Assembly: GCA_013400115.1 (NCBI GenBank)
Contig: VXBP01009301.1
Coordinates: 639,086-703,085, forward strand
Direction: 5' to 3'
DNA: 64,000 nucleotides
From: Rhinopomastus cyanomelas
Lineage: Eukaryota; Chordata; Aves; Bucerotiformes; Rhinopomastidae
Position 1 is the first letter of the stretch; every line of letters starts with the position of its first letter. This document shows, in pieces, positions 52,606 to 63,739 of this stretch. Position numbers and translations under genes: made by a program. The notes beneath the pieces are model-generated. The model made no database searches. It saw nothing but the letters and a program-made list of their open reading frames with translations, and was not told the origin of the DNA.

Positions 52606-52749
52606 ATTAGAATCATTAGGGATTGGAAGGGACCTCCAAAGATCATCCAGCCCAATCCCCCTGACACAGCAGGATCACCCAGACCAAGTCATACAGTAAA
52701 TCAGGGTTAGAAGGGACCACAGGATCATCCATTTCCAACTCCCCTGCCT
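52606..52749 (-). mobile_element. two antisense CR1 3' ends in a row
   Basis: First, TTAGAATCATTAGGGATTGG to GACCAAGTCATACAG (about 52606-52695). Then a second, different CR1 end, AATCAGGGTTAGAAGGGACC to TTCCAACTCCCCTGCC (about 52698-52749). Both are noncoding. They lie head to head with the plus-strand copy that follows. Confidence 0.85.
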
Positions 52750-52758
52750 GTTTTCGGG

Positions 52759-53036
52759 CTGTTCTCGGTGTCATGTAGTGATAGGACGAGGGGCAATGGT
52801 TGTAAGCTGGAACATAGGAGGCTCCACATCAACCTGAGAAGGAACTTCTTCCCAGTGAGGGTGACAGAGCACTGGAACAGGTTGTCCAGGGTGGTTGTGG
52901 AGTCTCCCTCACTGGAGATATTCAAGACCCGACTGGATAAGTTCCTGTGTGACTTGGTCTAGGTGATCCTGCTGTTGGAGGCGGGTTGGACTAGATGATC
53001 TTTCGAGGTCCCTTCTAATCCGTAATGATTCTATGA
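52759..53036 (+). mobile_element. CR1 retrotransposon, ORF2 tail plus 3' end
   Basis: CTGTTCTCGGTGTCATGTAG through to CTTTCGAGGTCCCTTCTAAT and ATTCTATG. A 64-codon frame at 52768-52962 encodes the last part of ORF2 (GNGCKLEHRRLHINLRRNFF). Closely similar to the copies at 44.5 and 56.1 kb. Confidence 0.95.
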
Positions 53037-53989
53037 AAATATACACTTTTCTTTCCTAAAGGCAATAAAGACAATTCTGCCCCTCCTAACTGGCTCTCAG
53101 GTGATGCCTTCCCGTTGCCATAAATTACCAGGGAAAGGGACAACCTCATGCTAAAATACATTCTCCTGTTAGGAGCTGGAAAGCTTTTAAAGTTGTAGGT
53201 ATTGGCACACTGATAAAATCATGCCTGCATTAGATCTTTTATTGATATGGATGAATCATCAGGCAAACACCCCGAGCTGGTGTAACTTCTCTGCTGCAGC
53301 GTGCGGGTAAAGAACTGGCTTTTATAAAGGGAGGTGCTAGAATTTTGCTGGTCACAGCTACACATTACAAATACTGAGTCAGTGAGTGAACCGTAGTCCC
53401 CAAAGACCTAAGTTTAGGACATACTCAAAGGCAAAAAGGGCAGTTTCTTTGGCAGTCTCCTGCTGTGTATATCCTTAGCGATATCATTTTATAACAAACC
53501 CACAGATTTGCATGAAACTTGACCAGCTACATCGAGAAGCATAAATTGCTGCATAATATATTAGTCTTGTCTGGATCCTATACTATAACATTTCCCTGCT
53601 AGTGGATGCATTTTCTGTTCCTCAGAAGGAACACAGCCCTTTGAAACATTCTTATTCCACCTATATATTCCTGCCTATACATTCCTTATGGGCAAACAAG
53701 ACTGGAGAATTCCAGAGCTATAATCCTAAAATCAGAGCAGCACTGAGCACAGACAGCTGTACATATGTTAAGCACAGTGTTATTCAAATGAATTTTAGCT
53801 AATATTCACTATGTTATGAATAACAGGCCACATCATACTTGGATGTATCATCAGATGTTATCAACAACAGAGATATGACCTCCTTACATCAGTTGTGGCT
53901 CTACCATGGCCTTCACTCATGGAATGAATGTGCAGTAAGGGAGGCTTAGCTTTACAGCACCCAGACCACCATACATTATGTCCCTTTGG
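53037..53989. other. unique DNA, no gene seen
   Basis: One 66-codon frame, nothing recognised. Confidence 0.5.
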
Positions 53990-54505
53990 GTAAAACACAC
54001 CACACGAAATGCAACCGAGGCACATTTAGTGCTTGCACACAGAAATGCACAGAGTAACTATCGTTTGGCAGCACCTTGCTCCTTCGCAGGAGGTGCCGAT
54101 GTCGATTGCCCCGGCTGGAGTCACCCAAAGGTGATCACTCTCTCAGAAGGAGCTTCAGAGATGCGCGTAACACTTGGAGCTGAGGGTTGTAATGCTGTCT
54201 CTGTCAAACCGCAATATTAACTATCCCCGCTGGAAGATACGTACCGGTATTGCAGTCCACTTGAGGTCTGAACACACTTGTTCCCAGAGCTTCAGCACGA
54301 GCAGCAGCGTTTCCTCTACTCCTAATTCTAAAGCCACCTTCATGAAAAACCATGAAGCTCTGCTCAGCTATTTTAAACAAAGCGCTGTAGAATCAACAGA
54401 GCAACAATCCAGCTACTCCACGGCAGCGGCGCACAACTGGAAGCACCATGTGTACAACTATGGCTGGGTCAGTATTGGGACCATTGGCTTTGCAGCCTGC
54501 TAAGA
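53990..54505 (+). other. CpG-bearing, exon-like stretch of unknown nature
   Basis: Richer in CpG and GC than the neighbours, with two overlapping plus-strand frames (53978-54220 and 54174-54503, 80 and 109 codons). The 109-codon product is Ser/Thr/His-rich and matches no family I know. A 7-bp stem CTTCATG/CATGAAG is at 54338-54357. It could be a conserved noncoding element, a noncoding RNA exon, or chance. Confidence 0.2.
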
Positions 54506-56076
54506 AAACCATTCAAGTATTTTTTGGTTTTCTTCAAATAATCAAAGTGGGCTTTTAAATGAGTAGGTTTTCAAGAAGAGTGTAAACAACGAAGTGATTG
54601 TGCACTATGGGAAGTCCTTTTTGAAGAACACCAGATAAAAGAGCAAGCTTGATTAAAAACAGTAAACGTCCATTGTGCCGAAAGATGAAAAAATGCAATA
54701 ATAATTTGAATGGATAAAAATCTTAGTTTTAACAATTTTTTTTGCAGTGCACCAGAAGAAAACTCATTTCATAAACCAGCAGATGCTCTAAGTGAATATC
54801 TGCTACAAGTACAGACCTATGAAAGTAGCATCACAATTTCTGTGCAACAAGGATATCCATTTAATGGGTTTCCACACACCAGCTTTGATCACATTTGGAA
54901 TTATTCTGCTTTTTGTTACATTTTCTCAGTTATTTTTTAAACTTTTTAATGCTGTCTTTGAAATATATGAATCTTTTAATGTATGGATAATTTATTCAGC
55001 TCCTAAATTTAAATGCCTGGTGGGTGTAATTTTCCTATTTTAGTTTACTTCTATAGCTGGCTTCACTTTGTCTGGAATATATTATTCATTGTCTCCAAAT
55101 TATAACAGGACTGGTGTATTGGAATATAAGTCCTTAACATAATTTCAATATTTTAACTATTTGCACAACAATCCAGGAGTGTAGAAAGTTTCCCTGGCAA
55201 CCTCTTTGTCTCAAAGAAATTGTCAGAGGCTTCCAATGTTGTCAGCTGTGTTTGCAGGGAAGTGCAACATATTTTAATATGACCTTAAGAATGTGAACAT
55301 GAAGGTGTTTGTGCCAGTATTGTGACTTCTTAAGATAATTTAAAAATGTTCTCATGAATTAGGGCTATTAAATGTGGGTAAAGATATAGATCTCCAGGCA
55401 GGCCATATTCTCCATTGACATAACTAGAGAGTCTTACCAGATTCAAAACTAATGAATTTCTTTTCTGGATTAAACTGCATATTTTAAGTGGTTCTTAAGG
55501 CAGATTTAATGGGCTCACACTAGTACTTCTCACACACAAAAGCTGATTTTCTGCATTTAGAAGGTGACATGCAAACAACTGCACGGGGCCAGCTGCAAGG
55601 CTAGGAGTCCTACCCAAGAGGGACGGCTTCAGCAAAAGTGTGGTTGAGGGAGAAGCAAAGTGAAAGTCATTTCTTTCTGGTCTGGGGTGGATTGAAGTTA
55701 TAAGTGATGACTCAGCAGAACTTTCTCTAGCAGCACAGCTCTTGGTCTGAGAAGTGTAACACGACTTTGTCAGAGACATCTGCCAAGCATCGTCTCCTTT
55801 AAGTGAACAACCCAGTGCCAAAAAGAGGTGGTTTTAAAATACAACAGCAACAGTAAAACCATAAACCTCCCTAATTTTAAGACAGATTTTAAGTGACCTT
55901 GTTATCACTTCTCTGTGACTCCTAGTCCAGTGTCTGCTTTTTGGTCCCTCTGCCTCTTCAAGGGGAGCTTTTCCTTCAGTCCTCTATTGGTTCTGTCAGC
56001 TCTTTTAAGCCCCATTTCTGTCCTTTGGGCTGGAACAAGGTTCTGGACATTTAGGACATTTAGGACTTGGTGCTTA
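54506..56076. other. unique AT-rich DNA, no gene seen
   Basis: Short frames only. At 56045-56064 GGACATTTA is repeated twice just before the next CR1 copy. Confidence 0.5.
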
Positions 56077-56589
56077 TGTGAGACCACACCTGGAGTATTG
56101 TGTCCAGTTCTGGGCTCTTCAGTTAAGAGGGATGTGGAGCTGCTGGAAAGGGTCCAGCGTAGGGCAACGAAGATGATGAGAGAGATGGAGCACCTCCCTT
56201 ATGAGTAGAGGCTGAGGGAGCTGGGTCTCTTTAGCTTGGAGAAGAGAAGACTGAGGGGTGACCTCATTAATGTCTACAAATATTTGAGGGGTGGGTGTCA
56301 GGAGTTTGGAGCTGGGCTATTCTCAGTGTCATGTAGTGATAAGACGAGGGGCAATGGTTGTAAGCTGGAACATAGGAGGTTCCACATCAACCTGAGAAGG
56401 AACTTCTTCACGGTGAGGGTGACAGAGCACTGGAACAGGCTGCCCAGGGTGGTTGTGGAGTCTCCTTCATTGGAGATATTCAAGACCTGCTTAGATGTGT
56501 TCCTGTGTGACTTGGTTTAGGTGATCCTGCTGTGGCAGGGGATTGGACTAGATGATCTTTCGAGGTCCCTTCCAATCCGTAATGATTCC
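56077..56589 (+). mobile_element. CR1 retrotransposon, ORF2 C-terminus plus 3' end
   Basis: TGTGAGACCACACCTGGAGT through to CTTTCGAGGTCCCTTCCAAT and a very short tail (TAATGATTCC). Same subfamily and nearly the same 5' truncation point as the copy at 44490. The ORF2 part is broken by an in-frame TAG near 56206 where the 44.5-kb copy reads GAG, after which 94 codons (56236-56520) remain open. Confidence 0.95.
56236..56520 (+). pseudogene. CR1 ORF2 C-terminal remnant
   Basis: 94 codons beginning MEKRRLRGDLINVYKYLRGG and ending LDVFLCDLV then TAG, the normal ORF2 terminus. It lacks endonuclease and reverse transcriptase domains. Non-functional fragment. Confidence 0.85.
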
Positions 56590-58311
56590 TGTAACATTTT
56601 GAACAACACTATTGTTATTAGGCCTAGAAACAAGGACCCAGAATATACTGTTTCCTTTCCTAGTGAAACAGAGCCACTGTCCAGAAAGAAATAGGATCTA
56701 TAGAACCGGGGAGAGAGAGAGCAAGAGTTTTCCCAGCTGTGTGTTGGAGAAGTCCTCATGACGTGCTCAGCTTATATCCTTCAATAAACCCCATGATTCT
56801 AAAAGCTATCATCTTATGTAGGGATGCCTTTGTGGATCTAATCTGAAGTGTCACTGTGGCACTGTAGGGAAATGAAGCTGGGGTCACTCAAGTTCTAGGT
56901 GAAACACTTAAAGGCTCTAATTTCTTCATGTCTTGCCATGTTGAAAATTACGATTCTTTACCATGTAAATAAAGCCAAATTACATGTCTAACAGCGAAAT
57001 ATAGTGGATTTATAAACTTAAAATAGAAAAATAAATGGTCTCTGTTTTGAGACCTCCCACAGCAGAGTAGGGTTATGGTAGATTTTATTACTGTCCTAAG
57101 CTCACTGGATAATAGCTGGAACCCAATATTCCAGGAGTGTCTTGAGCCATAGCCCTTCTGAAAGTGGTTGTCTGGCACGGCAGAATGGATGGCAACCACA
57201 TAAGAGAGTCACAGGCTACATAGGCATCCCTTTTCCCATTCCTATCCCCTCCTCACGCCACTCTATTCCCTCAATCTCTCTCTGGCAGGATGCAGAACAT
57301 GCAAGAGCAAGGAAACAGGTTTCTAATGAAATCCCTTTTGCAAGGGGAACTCATCCTGCTGTGTGTGTGACAGTGCAGAGTAGACTCTAGAGCTTCAACA
57401 GAGAGCAACAGAAGCATCACAAAAATGTTATCTCAAAAAAAAGTTGAACTTGTCAGTCTAATGAGGGAACTTGCAATGACTAGATTTTCACGAGTATTAA
57501 CACCACTGCAAGTTTGTCTCCAAGATTAAGAACTGACTGCTAGCTGTTCGTAGAGCATTTTCTAAAGTAACATCTATTTTCAATTTTGAAACATACAAAG
57601 GTTTTAGAGCACTGTACTATGTAAAGTTGTGTTGGACTGAAGCCTAACTTATGATTCTCAAGTTTGGGGGACTGTATTTAAGCTTCAACACTAAATAAAG
57701 AATTACAATTATTAAGCCATTTTTAGTTGCAAGAGATGTTATTTCAGAATCACCTCACGCTTTCTTTTCCAGGCAAAAGGTTGAAATAGTTTAATTAATA
57801 AAATGTAATATTCTTTCTCAGTGTGATCATATTAGGAACATTAGTTTGAGAGTTTTAAGGACAAAAAATTGTTCTAAAATAGCTTGTCAGGATTATAACT
57901 ATTACCCACAGTGATGATTGTTGTTAATTTGGTCTCTTGAAAGGATTGGAATGTGTCCTCCATCTCCCAGTCCTGCTGATCTCAATTTCTCTCCATCCTG
58001 CCCAGAAGTTACTGTTTTTCCAGTGCTATAGAAGAGCAGCCTGTTGAAAAGTTTTCATAGAAATTTCAGAGTTTTGTAAAATTTGTAAAATGTCAGACAG
58101 TTCTTTCTTAGGTTCAGGGTGGTACTTCAGACACGATGCCCACAAGGCTGTTGCTCCCACATTCTTGCTTCATAATGGATCTTGTGATACTTTATGTATT
58201 TTGTATGAAGTAATAAACACGAATGATATATGGTAGCAAGTGCAGGAAATGTTGGAGTATTGTATTTTTAAAGAGTAGGTCTTCCTTCTCATGTGCAAGG
58301 TTGAGGAGGGT
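56590..58311. other. unique DNA, no gene seen
   Basis: Short frames only, up to about 83 codons. Nothing recognised. Confidence 0.5.
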
Positions 58312-58760
58312 AGTTTTGAGGTTTGTGCAGAGGAGGGCAATGAAGCTGGTGAAGGGCCTGGAGAATAAATCTTATGAGGAAAGACAGAGAGAGTTGGGGC
58401 TCTTTAGTTTGAGGAAGAGGAGGCTGAGAGGAGACCTCATTACTCTCCACACCTACATGAAAGGACCTTGTGGAGAGGTTGGTGCTGATCTCTTGTGATT
58501 GAAGAAGAGGAAATGGGTTCGAGTTACAACAGGGTAGGTTTAGCCTTGACATTAGGAAGAATATTTTCCCTCAAAGGGTTGTCAGGCACTGCAATGGGCT
58601 TCCCTGGGAGGCGGTTGAGTCTCCATCCCTGGATGCGTTTAGAGATCATTTGGATGAGGTGTTGAGGGATGTGGTTTAGGGGTGAACTTGTAAGGCAGGG
58701 TGGATGGTTGGACTTGATGGTCCCAGGAATGTTTTCCAACTTGAGTGATCCTATGATCTT
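58312..58760 (+). mobile_element. CR1 retrotransposon of a second subfamily, about 0.45 kb
   Basis: GTGCAGAGGAGGGCAATGAA, then AGTTGGGGCTCTTTAGTTTG, ATTAGGAAGAATATTTTCCC and a 3' UTR with GTTGAGGGATGTGGTTTAGG and GGTTGGACTTGATGGTCCC, ending in GATCCTATGATCTT. Plus strand. The upstream ORF2 frame (58223-58498, 91 codons) reads QRRAMKLVKGLENKSYEERQ. The GATGTGGTTTAGG-type UTR separates it from the CTTTCGAGGTCCC subfamily. Confidence 0.92.
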
Positions 58761-59208
58761 GTGAAGTAAAACTTGAGAGTTAGAATCAAAAGCTTAATTC
58801 CAAAAAAAATTGAATAGGCTGATTTCTTTCTGAATATTTTGTTCTAAAGTCAATTTTGTGATTTGTGCTTTTCCATCTAGCTGTGCAACTTTAAATTTAT
58901 ATGATCAAACAGGCATATATTTTTAAAATGAAATACCTAAATATGAAACGGAGGTAGCTCCCCTCCAGCAAGTGTTTCAGTCTCCGTGTGTAACCTATGT
59001 CCCCTGATTACAACACGTAGAGATGAAAGTGTATATTTGAGTCTCAAAATTCGGGAAGTAGAATCCATACCCTTCAAATTACAGGAAGGTGGACATGTGC
59101 TTTAACCATTGGACTGAGAACTGAAAGGTGGGGAATCACTTTATTCTTCTGTGTGATATTCTGGAAACAGCTAACTCATTCTGTGCCTTGGGTTTCATCA
59201 TTAAAAAG
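58761..59208. other. unique AT-rich DNA
   Basis: Nothing recognised. Confidence 0.5.
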
Positions 59209-59210
59209 TA

Positions 59211-59243
<33 letters not shown>
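59209..59243. repeat. (AAT)n microsatellite
   Basis: Eleven to twelve AAT units, uninterrupted. Confidence 0.95.
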
Positions 59244-59244
<1 letters not shown>

Positions 59245-60229
59245 TGCTCGTCTTCTCTGTATTCTAGGCTCTTTGAATTGGTGGTGGGCTGCTTCTTATT
59301 TTGCATTTCTAAAGACACCAAAAAGCATATTATCTGTTTGACTTTCCTGGCAGGTCTGTGAGGGAAAGATTAATAAAAGATTTAAAACACTCTTTTAAAG
59401 TAGTTACTAGCAAAAAACTAGGAAAGGAATAAGTTGAAAATCAAATAAAAGCAATTAAGTGATACAGCAAGAGTCTTTACTTTTTGTATGCTTTACCCTC
59501 TTAAAAGCAAAAATTGATGAAAGCTAGGAATAATGTTTGAGAAGGGAATGTCTTGCACAAAGGTAGAAGCACAAATGTAAGAAAAGAGAGGACAAGACTA
59601 TTGTCAACAAGCTGCCAATTGTTCTAACACTAAGACAATGCACATTAGCTGTGCAATTCCAAACATCCTAACGGGAGATGATTACCAGTAGCACATTTAA
59701 ATTGTACCACTAAATTACTGGTTTGCCCAGTACACCAGTATGGGGGTTGGTGTACACAGCAAGAGTGTGCTGTGCTTTATTATAGAAATGTTCCATGATC
59801 TATAATCGTTATTCTAAGTGACACTAGGCTTGCTGATGATTTTGTAGTGAACATGTCCCCTGCTATACCGTAGCTATCTGTAACCGCGGCTGGTTTGAGA
59901 TGCCCTGGCAAGTCACATTGCTGCAGCACTTGTAATGTTGATCTGATCTACAGAGGCAGCGAGTCCAAGTTCTGCTGATTATTTGTCTTACTTATCAATA
60001 AGTTAAGCAGTGTGAAAAGCTGCAAATGCTCTTTTGGGTCATTATGTTATTGTGCATCATCCACAATATATTAAGGTATTTTGAGCTTGTGTACACGTCT
60101 GGTTAAATTTATTTGTTTTTAACAAATCATTTTTGAAAACCTGCACATTTTATCACAACTGCTTCTTAAATCTAACATAGTTATCATAAAGTATTTTATT
60201 TATTGAATTTTATTTGCCATCAAGAGAGA
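59244..60229. other. unique AT-rich DNA, no gene seen
   Basis: No frame of 60 codons and no repeat recognised. Confidence 0.5.
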
Positions 60230-60770
60230 CAGACATGAATATAATGTTTAAAAAGATGTCTATTGATGTGAGAAAAATGCAAGCCGTGCGGTAGAAGCTC
60301 AGTGAGTGGGAGAAATGTAAATGTTCTCTGCATTTTATCTCACATGACAGAATGCATTATGGTCAAAATAGTGTCTTCTCAGAGACACAGGTTTCTAACA
60401 TCTGCATAATACACACTTTTATGTAAGCTCTTTATTCTGCATGCAGTTGTTTATTTAAATGCCCTGCAGTCTCATTTATAAGACTGTCTCTGGTGCCATC
60501 GCCTCGCACGAGTCCTGCACCTTGGATACATATAACACAATTCTAATTACCACGACAATCTATAACACCTTTGTGAAACTCTCCTCATGTGAAGTAGGGC
60601 TGTGGACCACGCTGATGCCAGAAACAAGCTATTTTCATCAGACAATTAGTTGTCTTTGACACAGGCCTGTATTTCCCACCAATTAGTAAAAACGGCAGGG
60701 TGCATTCCCAGAATTTTGCAAAGCCAGCAGCTTGTGCTATTGAGTGGGATTTGGGGTATTTAGATCATTT
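60230..60770. other. candidate conserved noncoding element
   Basis: Enhancer-like texture: ATTTAAAT, TAATTACC and ATTAG cores, a CTGCATGCAG palindrome near 60437, and AGACAA-TTAG-TTGTCT (60640-60655), a 6-bp-arm palindrome around a TTAG core with SOX-type ACAA/TTGT halves. Only one 66-codon frame occurs. The call is inference from motif texture. Confidence 0.3.
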
Positions 60771-62195
60771 CCAATAACTACTCTGGTTTTCTTATTTTAC
60801 CAAAATCAATAGCTGCTTTTTGCCTGTGGATCATTTCTGACTCAACATAATGCACACAGATGAAAGGTCTTTTGAGGTTTGCTCCTCCTGTCAACGAACA
60901 GTTTTAGTTTCAGTTTCAGTCTCTCTTACCTGATGAGGGCTATTACCAGCCACTGAGCCACAGCTCAAAGTTACACTGTCTCCTTAGTAGCTCAGCTGCT
61001 AAGCCAGGACACGTGATGTTTACAATTAAAACAGATGATTCGGTAGCAAATCATTCTAGTCAGATATGCAAACACAAATCTAGTGTGTTGGTCAGATTTG
61101 AGTGAACTTCCATATACTGTTAGTAGCTATAGTTGGATTCAGGTGTCCTTCTCTACTGTGCCACGAAATCATCTTAGAAACGTCTTCAGATGCTATGGAT
61201 CCTGGTAGCACAGCCAGAAATATGAGTCAGAATAATTTAATGCTGCTGTGGTCAATTTTGCCACGGTGGCCGGCAGTGCTGAAGGGCTAGTGCCTGATCA
61301 AAAGCCATCAAAACTCAGCGGAGACGCCTGTTTGTTAACAAGAGCTTTCAGTGTGTCCCTGGAAAAAGAAAAGGGAGGAGGGTTGGGGAATGCCATAAGA
61401 ACATCCTGCAGACTTCTTCCCAGGGGTACTGTGGTCCATATTCAGGAGGGTTGTTAGTGACTACAATTGGCACGTTTAATTGTGAAGTGAAAAGCCTGAA
61501 TAACGACTGTGTAGTTGCATTTGGCCACCTCTTTGCTGGATCCAACCCACCATACTTGTCAACACTGTGGATATGTTCAGAGAGCACAAAGTGCTCTCTT
61601 ACTGCTCTTTCCCTGCCTACCCCAGCCTTGGTTTGCTGCAGTGTTGCTCTTATTTCCCTTTTGTTTTCCTCTCTATTGCTGCGTACATCTTCTTGGAAAG
61701 CTTTTGTTCATTGACTTGTGTTCAGGTTTCCACACACCCCTTCTCTCACACTTTCTCAAGTGCCACTGAGATGATAGAAGACAGACTAGGCATACAACAG
61801 GGTTCCTAGCTGCCTGGAAAGCATGGTACCCAGCTGGGCATAATTGAAGTCAGGACATTCAGGCAGCATTCTTTGGAGCTCCAGGAGATCATCAGCATGT
61901 CCTTCTGCATGGCTGGGGAATGGACAGCATAGATGCACTCTGTGAAGTCCTGCTTGGCTGAAACTGTGACATGATAGCCCATGACTGCAGTTCTCTCCCA
62001 CTGTCAAGCTGCACACAGGAAACTTACGGAATTTCTTTCAGCTGAATATGTGCAGAGCCTCGATTCTGCTGAACCGGACCTTAAAATACATCTTCTCCTC
62101 CTGACGCATGGAACATAATACCCATCAGTGACAATGGGATGTAATTCCTTGCACAGTAATGAGACAATAGGCCCCTTTTGATTTAAGAATTCTTT
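60771..62195. other. unique DNA, no gene seen
   Basis: Overlapping short frames in three phases at 61451-61809 (80-87 codons) reflect a pyrimidine-rich stretch rather than a gene. Nothing recognised. Confidence 0.5.
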
Positions 62196-62496
62196 CATAG
62201 AATCATATGATCATCATGGCTGGAAAGGACTTCCAGGATCACCAAGTCCAGCCCTCATCCCAACATCTCCCTAACACCTAGACCATGGCCATAAGTGTCA
62301 CATCCATTCATTTTTTAAACACCTCCACGGCTGGGGACTCCATCGCCTTCCTTGGCAGCCTGTTCCAGTGCCAACCACTCTCTCCAGAACGAAGTTCTTC
62401 CTAAGATCCAATCTAAATCAATCTCAATGCAACTTGAGGCCATGTCCTCTGATCCTATCATTAGTAATTTGGGACAAGAGACCAAGACCAGCATCG

Positions 62497-62979
62497 CTAC
62501 AACCTCCTTTCAGGTAGTTGTAGAGAGCAAGGAGGACTGTCTCCTCTCAGCCTCCTCTTCCCTAGACTAAAGAACCCCAGTTCTCTCAGCTGCTCTTCAC
62601 AAGGCCTGTTTTCCAGACCTCTCACCAGCCTCACTGCCCTTCTCTGGACCTGCTCCAGCACCTCAAAGTCCTTCTGATACTCCGGAGCACCAAACAGAAC
62701 AAAATACTCAAAGTGCAATCTCACAACTGCAGAGTACTGGGACACCATCACCTCCCTACTGCTGCTGCTAACATCATTCCTGATGCAGGCCACAATACCA
62801 TTGGCCTTCTTAGCCACCTTGGCCACACATTGGCTCATGTTCAGCCGTCTGTCAACCAACACACCCAGGTCCTTTTCTGCCAGGCAGCTCTCCAGACACT
62901 CTTCCTCGAGCCTGTAGCACTGCTGGGGTTTGTTGTGGCTGAAGTGCTTGACCTGCCACTTGACTTTGTTCAACCTCAT
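62497..62979 (-). pseudogene. CR1 ORF2 C-terminal part, same frame
   Basis: 160 codons in the same frame as the RT fragment, separated from it only by the TGA at 62998. Typical CR1 segments are visible: LAEKDLGVLVDRRLNMSQ (about 33-50), EQVQRRAVRLVRGLENRP and LRELGFFSLGKRRLRGD (about 129-145). Beyond RRLRGD the frame diverges from the family, so a frameshift probably occurred near 62540. Confidence 0.85.
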
Positions 62980-62997
62980 CCCATTGGCCTCAGCCCA

Positions 62998-63681
62998 TCA
63001 CTCCAGCCTCTTCACATCCCTCTGCAGCACCTCCCTACCCTCAAGCAGATCAACAGTCCTGCCTAATTTTGTGTCATCTGCAAATTTAGTGAGGGTGCAT
63101 TTGATCCCCTCACCCAGGTCATGGATCAAGATGTTAAACAAGACTGGTCCCAAGCGTGAGCCCTGAAGGACATCGCTTATGACCGGTTTCCAACTGGATT
63201 TAACCCCATTCACCACAACTCTCTGGGCTGAGCCATCCAGCCAGTTTTTAACCCAGTGAAGAGCCCACAGCTTCTCCAGCAGAATGCTGTAGGAAATGGT
63301 GTCAAATGCCCATCTGAAGCCCAGGGAGACAATATCCACAGCTTTTCCCTCATCTGCTAGGTGGGTCACGTCATCATAGAAGGAGATCAGATTGGTTAAA
63401 CACGACTTGCCCTTCATGAACCTGTGTTGGCAGGGCCTGATCCCTCTGTTGTCCTGCACTTGTTGTGTGACCAACCCCAGGATGAACTGTTCCATAATCT
63501 TCCCTGGTACTGAGGTCAGACTGACAGTTCTGTTGTTCTCTGGGTCTTGCCTACCACCCTTCTTGTAGATCAGTGTCACATTGGTAAGATTCCAATCATC
63601 CAGGACCTGTCCTGTTAACCAGGACTGCTGATAACTGATGGAGAGAGGCTTGGCAAGTTTCACCACCAACTCCCTCAGCAC
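62998..63681 (-). pseudogene. CR1 reverse transcriptase fragment (RT core)
   Basis: This 227-codon frame contains the fingers-palm core of a non-LTR reverse transcriptase, the enzyme that copies CR1 RNA at the target nick. Visible motifs are LIYKKGGRQDPENNR (about residues 38-52), the motif-A region VDIVSLGFRWAFDT (115-128), QGSRLGPVLF (173-182) and the catalytic FADDT box (200-204). In motif A the first catalytic Asp expected before F-x-x-AFD is Gly (residue 121), which should abolish activity. About ten residues seem missing between ILLEKL and WVKNWLDG. The endonuclease is absent. A TGA at 62998-63000 ends the frame, and the same frame continues in the next entry. Confidence 0.9.
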
Positions 63682-63709
63682 TCTCAGGTGGATCTACTCC
63701 AGCCTTCAA

Positions 63710-63739
63710 CAAGGGAAATCCCAACAAGGATTTCCCTTG
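63710..63739. repeat. perfect 12-bp inverted repeat beside the CR1 5' end
   Basis: CAAGGGAAATCC (63710-63721), loop CAACAA, GGATTTCCCTTG (63728-63739). It lies about 13 bases beyond where CR1 similarity stops, so it may be a fold-back made during insertion, or may predate the element. Confidence 0.8.

Larger units (their letters stand above)
62196..63697 (-). mobile_element. CR1 retrotransposon, antisense, about 1.5 kb, longest RT remnant
   Basis: Plus-strand landmarks are CATAGAATCATATGATCATC (the 3' end) at 62196, CTGGAAAGGACTTCCAGGAT near 62221, CTTCTCTGGACCTGCTCCAG near 62639 and TCATCTGCAAATTTAGTGAG near 63075. Read on the minus strand it runs from the reverse transcriptase core through the ORF2 C-terminus to the 3' UTR. 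The 5' break lies near 63697, inside the RT domain. At least one in-frame stop and a lost catalytic residue (see next entry) make it inactive. Same CR1 group as the copy at 58.3 kb. Confidence 0.95.

Noticed and set aside
62713..63166. plus-strand frames of 117 and 78 codons
   Set aside because: They lie opposite the well-supported minus-strand CR1 reverse transcriptase and are its shadows.
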